NCBI GenBank assembly: GCA_964558295.1
Contig: CAZLDQ010000159.1
Location: 1 to 13,291, forward strand
From: JBDKTH01 sp964558295
GTDB taxonomy: Bacteria; Planctomycetota; Planctomycetia; Pirellulales; Thermoguttaceae
Direction of reading: 5' to 3'
DNA length: 13,291 nucleotides
Part shown: in pieces, positions 1 through 5,956 of the stretch
Position numbering within the stretch: the first letter of the stretch is position 1
Layout: each line of letters starts with the position of its first letter
The notes under the pieces: model-generated
The model's input: the letters and a program-made list of their open reading frames with translations, nothing else
Databases searched by the model: none
Told to the model about the DNA's origin: nothing
Program-made: the position numbers and the translations under genes

Positions 1-72
1 CAGATCTACACGCATGTGAGCACCACGGCGCTGCGAACGGTCTATGAGAAGGCACATCCGCGTGCGAAATAG
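1..72 (+). CDS. xerC: Tyrosine recombinase XerC/XerD, C-terminal end (partial)
   Basis: Only the last 23 codons and a TAG stop are in the window. The peptide begins QIYTHV and ends VYEKAHPRAK, which matches the extreme C-terminus of Xer recombinases. Tyr3 of the fragment, in QIYTHV, corresponds to the catalytic tyrosine that forms the 3'-phosphotyrosyl link to DNA. The VY-x-x-AHPRAK ending resembles E. coli XerC more than XerD, but the fragment is too short to decide between them. Xer proteins act at dif sites to resolve chromosome dimers; no dif-like site is visible here. The gene converges on the response regulator on the other strand, and a long hairpin starts at its stop codon. Confidence 0.75.
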   Translation, partial: QIYTHVSTTALRTVYEKAHPRAK

Positions 73-101
73 GAGGGACGAATGTCGTCATTTGTCCTTC
101 C
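72..101 (+). terminator. Terminator-like hairpin after the Xer gene
   Basis: GGAGGGACGAATG (72-84) pairs with CATTTGTCCTTCC (89-101) around the four-base loop TCGT, giving 13 pairs, two of them G-U. The wobbles fold only in the plus-strand RNA; on the minus strand they become A-C mismatches. This suits termination of the Xer transcript. The tail is TTCCCCC rather than a uridine run, so it is not a classical intrinsic terminator. The stem also buries an AGGAGG and ATG pair that would otherwise look like a translation start. Confidence 0.5.
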
Positions 102-128
102 TTCCCCCGGTCTGCCCCATCACGCGAT

Positions 129-161
129 AAAAAAAGGCCCACCATACCAGCGTGGTGGGCC
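129..161 (-). terminator. Intrinsic terminator of the response regulator gene
   Basis: The stem GGCCCACCA (136-144) pairs perfectly with TGGTGGGCC (153-161) around an 8-base loop. On the minus strand it is followed directly by seven T residues (complement of 129-135). Its position about 50 bases past the stop codon of the minus-strand response regulator makes it a textbook Rho-independent terminator for that gene. On the plus strand there is no T tract. Confidence 0.9.
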
Positions 162-211
162 CTGGGATTCACGACTCTCGATGGTCACATGGACTCGCGA
201 CCGCGCGGGCT

Positions 212-844
212 TTAGACGAGTCCCTTGCGCACAGCCCAAACCGCCGCCTGGGTGCGATCGCTTACAGCAATCTTGCGCAGAATGTTCTGCACATGCTCTT
301 TGACGGTTTCGACGCTGATCTCCAGCGAGCGGCCGATCTCTTTGTTGCTCAGGCCGAGCGCCACGTGGCGGAGGACCTGGGTTTCCCGCTGGGTCAAGGG
401 GACGTCGTCGTCGTCGATCACCTGACGGATCTTCATTGCGCCAGCCACCCGACGGAGCTCACCTGCTCGCGAGGGGGATTCGCCGGTCGCCGCGGCTTCA
501 ATCGTGGCGATCAGGTCTTCGCGGCTGGACCCCTTGAGCACGTAATCGCTCGCTCCCAGGGCCACGGCCCGGGCTATGTAGGTGGGGTTGTCGTACGTCG
601 ACAACATGACGACGCGAGCCTCGGGCACCTTGGCCCGCAGTTTTTCCAGGGTGGCCAAGCCATCGCCATCCGGCATGCGGATGTCCAAGAGGACCACATC
701 CGGTCGATGCTGTTCGGCCAGACGCACCGCCTCTTTGCCGTTCGCGGCCTGCGCAACGATCTCGATGTTCGAGCCGGCCAAGAGACTGGCCAACCCGGTT
801 CGAATGACTTCGTGGTCATCCGCGATAAGTAGTTTGATGCTCAT
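212..844 (-). CDS. NarL/FixJ-family response regulator (REC + LuxR-type HTH)
   Basis: This 210-residue DNA-binding response regulator has a receiver domain at about residues 3-120. The acidic pair D9-D10, phosphoacceptor D54 (LLDIRMPDGDG), switch residue S82 or T83 and invariant K104 are all visible. The C-terminal LuxR/GerE helix-turn-helix lies at about 148-208, with LTQRETQVL and the recognition segment SVETVKEHVQNI. Length and order match the NarL/FixJ class. On the minus strand a GGGAG lies 7 bases before the ATG, supporting the start. No histidine kinase is adjacent, so the input signal and target genes cannot be read from the window. The gene has its own terminator and is divergent from the NtrC-type regulator about 720 bases away. 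Confidence 0.95.
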   Translation of the reverse strand: MSIKLLIADDHEVIRTGLASLLAGSNIEIVAQAANGKEAVRLAEQHRPDVVLLDIRMPDGDGLATLEKLRAKVPEARVVMLSTYDNPTYIARAVALGASDYVLKGSSREDLIATIEAAATGESPSRAGELRRVAGAMKIRQVIDDDDVPLTQRETQVLRHVALGLSNKEIGRSLEISVETVKEHVQNILRKIAVSDRTQAAVWAVRKGLV

Positions 845-1143
845 TAAGCAACTCCCAGGAAGAGAATGAGGAAACGAGGTATCGGGCGGTCTTCGGCCAA
901 ACCCCCACGGAGAGCTTCAGTACCTGGCCCACAAGAACACGCTTCGTTCACCGCTGCCGCCACCCCACTCGAACTACAGGACGCGAGGACTCACCGAGGT
1001 CAAAAAGTGGGCGGGTTCGGGGTTCTCCTGAAGCTCTTCTGGGTAAATCGTAGTACGCAAATGGCTAGGATTGAATGCCCCAAAGATACGGCCTAACCCC
1101 CTCGGTCCAGCGGGACATGAGCCGGTTTTTGTAGCTACACGGG

Positions 1144-1167
1144 GGAGATGATGATTCATCTCCTTTT
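1144..1167 (+). terminator. Orphan hairpin with short T tail
   Basis: GGAGATGA (1144-1151) and TCATCTCC (1156-1163) form a perfect 8-bp stem with loop TGAT, followed by TTTT (1164-1167). It looks like a weak plus-strand intrinsic terminator. No plus-strand gene is recognised upstream within the gap, so it would end either a small RNA or a transcript that escaped past the Xer hairpin. It could also be a chance palindrome. Confidence 0.35.
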
Positions 1168-1267
1168 GCTGGCCGAGGTTGCCCACCCCAGACAGACTCC
1201 CTCAAAAGGCAGTATATCAGAGCAGGGGCTCTTCTGGAAAGGTGGGCAAAATACATTAAAGAGAACG

Positions 1268-1296
1268 TTGACTCTCTGCACCCCGTGACGTAGATA
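1268..1296 (+). promoter_or_regulatory. Possible promoter upstream of the NtrC-type gene
   Basis: TTGACT (1268-1273, five of six matches to the -35 consensus) is separated by 17 bases from TAGATA (1291-1296, three of six). It would give a leader of about 260 bases before the ATG at 1565. The -10 is poor, and the ACAGC/GCTGT hairpin with a T tail at 1304-1320 would lie right at the predicted start, so this is a tentative call. Confidence 0.25.
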
Positions 1297-1303
1297 TTTC
1301 TCG

Positions 1304-1356
1304 ACAGCCCTGCTGTTTTTACCCCTAAGAGTACCACCGCCCAACACAGAGGCGGT
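1304..1356 (+). other. Pair of small hairpins in the regulator leader
   Basis: ACAGC-CCT-GCTGT (1304-1316) overlaps a run of five T residues at 1316-1320. A second stem, ACCGCC (1336-1341) with GGCGGT (1351-1356), has a 9-base loop. Together they suggest a structured leader or attenuator-like segment before the NtrC-type gene. Both stems are short, and no known RNA family is recognised. Confidence 0.3.
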
Positions 1357-1564
1357 CCTCACAAAATACGATACACCAAAGAGTTACATCCTCATATCGG
1401 TAGTGGGGTATTCATCTGGTTCCACAAAACCAACCCCAAAAAATGATCCGGGAAACCAAGGGAGCCCATGCGAGCGACTCTCCCGCTCGATCATCTCCCC
1501 GTACAACCACCGACCTCGCACGTCCCGGTTCCCAACAACGTGGGGATCGATCCAGGGTGAAGGC

Positions 1565-2950
1565 ATGAATAGCAAAGGTTTGCTCCTACTGGTAGACGAC
1601 GACCGACACCTCCTGAACTCGATGGCGGAGTGGCTCCGCAGCCAGGGTTACCAACTGGACACTGCCGCCAGCAAGACCGAAGCCCTCGCCACCCTCGGAC
1701 GCAAAGCGTACGACGTCGTCCTGGCCGACATCCGGCTGGCCGACGGTGACGGGTTTGACATTCTCCACGAATGCCGCCAGAAGCATCCCGCTTCGGCCGT
1801 GATCCTGTTGACCGGCTATGGGACCGTCGAATCGGCCATCGAGGCGATCCGCGCCGGGGCCTTCGATTTCCTCACCAAGCCGCTGATCGATGAAGAACTG
1901 GAGATGGCCATTGAACGGGCCCTGAACCAGCGCAAGGTGATCGAGGAAAACAAGCAGCTCAAAGCTCAGCTCGATCTCCGGTTTGGCATGGAAAACATCA
2001 TTGGTCACGACCACCGAATGCGGAAGATCTACGATATGATCGACGCGGTGGCCGACACCAAGGCCACTGTGTTGATCACTGGTGAAAGCGGCACTGGCAA
2101 GTCGATGATCGCCCGGGCGATCCACCGGCATAGTTCCCGCCGCGACAAACCGTTTGTCGAAGTGGCCTGTGGGGCCCTCCCCGAGACGCTCCTGGAAAGC
2201 GAACTGTTCGGCCACGTGGCCGGGGCCTTTACCGGCGCCACGGCCGACAAGCTCGGCAAGTTCATGCAGGCCAACCACGGTACGCTCTTCCTCGACGAAA
2301 TCTCCACGGCCAGCCCGGGCATGCAGGTCAAATTGCTCCGCGTGCTCCAGAACTTCGAGTTCGAGCAGGTCGGCGGCACGAAGACCTTTACCGCCGATAC
2401 GCGGGTAATCCTCGCCACCAACGAAGACCTCTCCAAAGCCGTCGAAGAAGGCCGCTTCCGCCAAGACCTTTATTACCGCGTCAACGTAATCAATATCGAA
2501 CTACCACCACTGCGTGAACGGATCTCGGATATCCCCCTGTTGGTCCAGCATTTCCTCGAAGAGGTCTGCCGGGAATCGGGCAAAGCCCGCAAAACCTTCA
2601 CCGAGGAAGCGCTCTCCGCCCTGCAAGCCTATCGCTGGCCGGGGAATGTCCGCGAACTGCAAAACGTGATCGAGCGCGCCGTGCTGTTGAGCCGGGGCGA
2701 CCGGATCGGCGTCGACGACCTGCCAGGAAACATGGCCGCGTCCTTCCCCCAGGGCGTCAACCTGACAGGCAACGGTTCACTCAAAAAAGCCCTGTCCAAT
2801 CCCGAACGGCAGATTATTCTCCAAGTCCTGGAGGCCAACCACTGGAATCGTCAGGCTACTGCCGAACAATTGGGGATCAACCGCACGACACTCTATAAGA
2901 AGATGAAGCGGCTCGGGCTCCAGGAACCGCGACACACGCCAACGCACTAG
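1565..2950 (+). CDS. NtrC-family sigma-54-dependent response regulator
   Basis: This 461-residue regulator activates sigma-54 RNA polymerase by ATP hydrolysis after phosphorylation. The receiver domain (about 5-120) has D11-D13, phosphoacceptor D55, T83 and K105. A short linker leads to the AAA+ domain (about 145-380), with Walker A GESGTGKS (173-180), the sigma-54-contacting GAFTGA loop (220-225), Walker B GTLFLDE (239-245) and RFRQDLYYR with its arginine-finger region. A Fis-type helix-turn-helix ends the protein (NRQATAEQLGINRTTLYKKM). All catalytic motifs are intact. The ATG at 1565 is preferred because AGGGTGAAGG precedes it and the receiver begins at once; an in-frame ATG at 1403 would add 54 residues without domain character. 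No sensor kinase is adjacent. The next gene begins 271 bases on, with no clear terminator between them. Confidence 0.95.
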   Translation: MNSKGLLLLVDDDRHLLNSMAEWLRSQGYQLDTAASKTEALATLGRKAYDVVLADIRLADGDGFDILHECRQKHPASAVILLTGYGTVESAIEAIRAGAFDFLTKPLIDEELEMAIERALNQRKVIEENKQLKAQLDLRFGMENIIGHDHRMRKIYDMIDAVADTKATVLITGESGTGKSMIARAIHRHSSRRDKPFVEVACGALPETLLESELFGHVAGAFTGATADKLGKFMQANHGTLFLDEISTASPGMQVKLLRVLQNFEFEQVGGTKTFTADTRVILATNEDLSKAVEEGRFRQDLYYRVNVINIELPPLRERISDIPLLVQHFLEEVCRESGKARKTFTEEALSALQAYRWPGNVRELQNVIERAVLLSRGDRIGVDDLPGNMAASFPQGVNLTGNGSLKKALSNPERQIILQVLEANHWNRQATAEQLGINRTTLYKKMKRLGLQEPRHTPTH

Positions 2951-3221
2951 GAAGTAGCGGCCATTCTCACTCCGCCTCCGTGACTCGAAAACCACGCATT
3001 TGGCCGACGGGCTTGCCCGCCGTATTTCTTGGGAACACACCGTGGAAGCCCGCCGGCTAGCTGGTCGTTGCGCCCCCGCATTGACTCGCGGCCCTATGAT
3101 GAATAGGCCATTTGTGCAGGGAAGGGCCAGGCCTACTGGTAATCCGGGCCCTGATTGGCTACCTTGGGCATCATTGGCTTCAACGGATCGACCCTCCCCG
3201 ATACCAATGGGCAGGTGAAGC

Positions 3222-5903
3222 ATGAGTGCAAGGCAGAAGAAGGGAATCCCAAACGCCGCGGCGATCGACAAAACGCCGTCGGTCGGTGAGACCACTCTAT
3301 CTCCACGGATTGTTCTGGGCGTCGTGGCGGCCGTGGTGGCCGCTTGGTTGGCCGCCGGCTCCCTCGGCCTCATGGCGCATCCGTTGCGTCATGCCTTGAC
3401 CTGGGCCGCCCTGATCACCGTGCTCCTAACGGTTTGGCCACTCCAAACGCGAGGCTGGAAGTCATCAGGCCTGCTAGTCGCTGGGTTGGTTGTGGCCGTT
3501 GGGATGACAATCCCCTCGCTGGCGGTCTACAACGTTTTGGCCGTCGCGCTCGGGTTGGCCCTGGTAGCCACAATGCGCGCCGGCTTAGAGCGGCGAGTCT
3601 TCTTGATCGTCGCCTTAAGCGCGGGGCTTTTGGGGCTCTACCGACTGGCCCTGACGACAATCCCCGCGGCTTGGTTGATCGCCGACGCACTCGGTTCCGC
3701 GCTAGGCTCCATGGCCTGCAGCATGACCGGTCAACCACTATGGGTGGGGGCCACGTTCGGCGGGCTCGATTTCCTGGTCTTGATGGGCGCGATCTATGCC
3801 GGCTGGCTCGTGGCCACGCCACCGCCGCGGCTGTCGCGAGCACTCTGGGCCCTGGCCGCAATCCTTGTTGGTCAAATGTTTTACCTGATGTTGCTGGGAT
3901 ATGCCGCCGAGTTGCAGGCCGCCCTTCCCCCGCCGCCTCCGCCACCGGAGAGTGCGCAGTACATTCCTCCCGACTGGAGTTGGTCGACAGCCCTCGGCAG
4001 TCTGTTACCCTGGAACGTCCCGTTGGTCGGCGCCCTGGTTCAAGGGCTGCTCGTTGTCGCCATGTTCCGCTGGGTCTCCTGGCTGCCTGTGAGTCAGACT
4101 GCGGAGAAGCCCATTCCCCCGTCCCCCCCGCCGGTCACGGCGTTTGCTCCATGGGTTCTGGCAGCCCTGATCCCTTTGGTCACGGTCGTTTCCCTCGGGC
4201 GTTCCGATCTGACCGGCAAGAAGATCCTGGTTTACAACCAAGGATACCTCAACTGGAACAAACCAGTCTTTGATCAGTACGGTCAGCATTCGGCCGGGGC
4301 CTACGGCATGTTACCGGGATTCATCGAGAGTCTCGGCGGGCAATTGATCCGCTCCGATGAGCTGACCGACGCCGAACTGGCCAAGGCCGACGTGCTTTTG
4401 CTCATCCACCCGCTGACGCCCTGGCCCGAAGCATTGCAGAAACGTGTATGGGACTACGTCCGTCGCGGCGGATCGCTTTTGGTGCTTGCTGAACCGCGAG
4501 TCTTGGACGATGGGCAGACCAGTGCCTTTGACGAACTCTTGGCCCCTACGGCGATACGAGTTCGTTTTGATACGGCCATGGCCACCAATTACAAATGGGA
4601 ACAATCCTGCACCGCTCTGGCCCATCCGGCGACGACGGGCGTCGGCGGAGAACCCAATCGTTTTGGACTGGTGCGAGGCTCTTCGCTCCGCGTCTCCTGG
4701 CCCGCCCGGCCGATGCTCATTGGCCAGTGGGGGTGGAGCGACCCGGGAAGCGATGCCATCATGACCCTGGCCGCTCGTTACGAAACAGGGGAACGCCTGG
4801 GCGACTTGGTGTTGGCCGCCGAACAGCGCATGGGCCAGGGCACGGTTGTCGTGCTGGCCGACTCCTACGGTTGGAAAAACGAAGGTCTTTCGGGCGCCTA
4901 TCCTTTCACGGCCCGATTGCTTGGCTATCTGGCTTGGCGACCCGGTAGCCCACAGGCTCTCTGGCGGCAAGTGCTGGGACTCTGCGCCTGCCTGCTTCTG
5001 GTCGGACTAGTAATCCGCCGCCCGCAACCGACCGAATTGGCCCTGCTTGTGATCCTGCTTGGCGGCAGCTTGGCACTGGCGACCCAAATCAGTTCCTCCC
5101 AGTCGCGGGTTCTGCCTGATGGGACGCGAAGCAAGCCCTACAACAATCTCGCCTACATCGACGCCTCGCACGTTGAAGCCTACAGCAGCATCGACTGGAC
5201 CGCCGACGATATTGTAGGGCTGAGACTGACTCTGATGCGGGGCGGCTATGTGCCGCTTCTGCTCTCGGAGTTTCGCGCCGAAGCGTTGGATCGGGCCGGA
5301 CTCTTGATCTCGATTGCCCCGGCGCGGGCCTACTCGCCCACCGAGCGGCAGGTCGTCAAACACTTCGTCGAAGCTGGCGGTACGTTCATCTGCATGGTCG
5401 GCGCCGAGCATGCCGGCCCCGTACAGCCCTTGTTGAACGACTTTGGTTTCCACGTACCGCTTTGCCCGCGTCCTGTGGGCGATCTCTCGGAAGCCAAACC
5501 GATGGGGCACTTCCGCGGTATGTACCTCACCGGCAAAGACTACCATGCCGACGTATTGTTCCACGCCGGGTGGCCAATCCAGTTCCCGCCCCAGACGACA
5601 AAGCTGTTGGTTCAGGGAATGGAAGGAGCCCCCGTGATGGCCTGTGCGCAAGTGGGACGAGGAAAAGTCCTTGTGATTGGCGACACAGGGTTTGCCATGA
5701 ACAAGAACCTTGAATACGTGACGGGGGATCCTTTCGAGGGACGCTACGACAATGCTCAGTTCTGGCGATGGTTGATCACTTATATCAACGATCAACCGCA
5801 ATGGAGGCCGCCGAGCGTGCCGGGAGAAATGCCGGTCAACGGGGAGAAGAAGTTTGAGGATGCCAAGGCGGCGGCCGGCAGGTTGGAAGGGCTGAAGGAG
5901 TGA
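3222..5903 (+). CDS. Large membrane protein with two GldG/DUF4350-like modules (paralogue A)
   Basis: This 893-residue protein is not assigned to a characterised family. About eight hydrophobic segments fill residues 29-325, broken by a seven-proline run near 236-242. A soluble module follows (about 332-575), opening GKKILVYNQGYLNW, with RRGGSLLVLAEP from residue 414 and GQGTVVVLADS from 538. Two more membrane segments (about 584-622) precede a second module (about 645-855) with EAGGTFICM from 717 and GRGKVLVIGD from 812. The [x]GG-hhhh and G-x-G-x-V-h pattern is typical of DUF4350 and of the GldG-type ABC auxiliary fold, a glutamine-amidotransferase-like sheet. No enzymatic residues can be assigned. 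The membrane part has an exosortase-like arrangement (GQPLWVGATFGGLDFLVL) without the catalytic Cys. AGGTGA precedes the ATG. The homologous gene B follows after 53 bases, so co-transcription is likely. Confidence 0.9.
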   Translation: MSARQKKGIPNAAAIDKTPSVGETTLSPRIVLGVVAAVVAAWLAAGSLGLMAHPLRHALTWAALITVLLTVWPLQTRGWKSSGLLVAGLVVAVGMTIPSLAVYNVLAVALGLALVATMRAGLERRVFLIVALSAGLLGLYRLALTTIPAAWLIADALGSALGSMACSMTGQPLWVGATFGGLDFLVLMGAIYAGWLVATPPPRLSRALWALAAILVGQMFYLMLLGYAAELQAALPPPPPPPESAQYIPPDWSWSTALGSLLPWNVPLVGALVQGLLVVAMFRWVSWLPVSQTAEKPIPPSPPPVTAFAPWVLAALIPLVTVVSLGRSDLTGKKILVYNQGYLNWNKPVFDQYGQHSAGAYGMLPGFIESLGGQLIRSDELTDAELAKADVLLLIHPLTPWPEALQKRVWDYVRRGGSLLVLAEPRVLDDGQTSAFDELLAPTAIRVRFDTAMATNYKWEQSCTALAHPATTGVGGEPNRFGLVRGSSLRVSWPARPMLIGQWGWSDPGSDAIMTLAARYETGERLGDLVLAAEQRMGQGTVVVLADSYGWKNEGLSGAYPFTARLLGYLAWRPGSPQALWRQVLGLCACLLLVGLVIRRPQPTELALLVILLGGSLALATQISSSQSRVLPDGTRSKPYNNLAYIDASHVEAYSSIDWTADDIVGLRLTLMRGGYVPLLLSEFRAEALDRAGLLISIAPARAYSPTERQVVKHFVEAGGTFICMVGAEHAGPVQPLLNDFGFHVPLCPRPVGDLSEAKPMGHFRGMYLTGKDYHADVLFHAGWPIQFPPQTTKLLVQGMEGAPVMACAQVGRGKVLVIGDTGFAMNKNLEYVTGDPFEGRYDNAQFWRWLITYINDQPQWRPPSVPGEMPVNGEKKFEDAKAAAGRLEGLKE

Positions 5904-5909
5904 GGGAAG

Positions 5910-5935
5910 ATTGCAAATTGGGAATTGGTGGATTG
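5910..5935 (+). repeat. Period-7 ATTG short repeat in the A-B spacer
   Basis: Four ATTG units start at 5910, 5917, 5924 and 5932 (spacing 7, 7, 8) in the short spacer between the two paralogous membrane-protein genes. The extended units share ATTGG and an A-rich preceding base. Heptanucleotide short tandem repeats in spacers are known from cyanobacteria (STRR sequences); whether this degenerate run is the same kind of element is inference. Confidence 0.45.
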
Positions 5936-5956
5936 GTTTATCAGGGTGGAACAACG

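Larger units (their letters stand above)
845..1564. other. Long intergenic region between two divergent regulators
   Basis: No convincing protein gene was found in about 720 bases. The region must hold the promoters of the minus-strand NarL-type gene and the plus-strand NtrC-type gene. It contains three compact hairpins (1144-1163, 1304-1316, 1336-1356) and a weak -35/-10 pair on the plus strand (1268-1296). I found no sigma-54 -24/-12 element, tRNA or recognised riboswitch. Short open frames here have no family signature and no good ribosome binding site. Confidence 0.6.

Noticed and set aside
82..303. Plus-strand open frame with AGGAGG before ATG
   Set aside because: The ribosome binding site and ATG lie inside the Xer hairpin, the frame runs through the opposing terminator and antisense to the response regulator, and the product has no recognisable character.
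866..1186. Small open frames on both strands in the regulator gap (866-1096 plus, 974-1186 minus)
   Set aside because: No family motif, no properly spaced ribosome binding site, and the two overlap each other. The minus frame looks slightly protein-like (FGAFNPSHLRTTIYPEEL) but not enough to call.
1403..1564. Upstream in-frame start adding 54 residues to the NtrC-type regulator
   Set aside because: The extension has no domain character, and the receiver starts right at the ATG at 1565, which has a ribosome binding site.
1586..2464. Long minus-strand open frame opposite the NtrC-type gene, and a similar one at 5007-5996
   Set aside because: Both lie antisense to clear genes and are explained by GC-rich third-position bias; their products lack family motifs.
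2951..3221. Terminator or promoter in the gap before gene A
   Set aside because: The only stem, around 3007-3022 (ACGGGCTTGCCCGCCGT), is short and bulged without a T tract, and TTGACT with TATGAT nearby is spaced only 8 bases apart.
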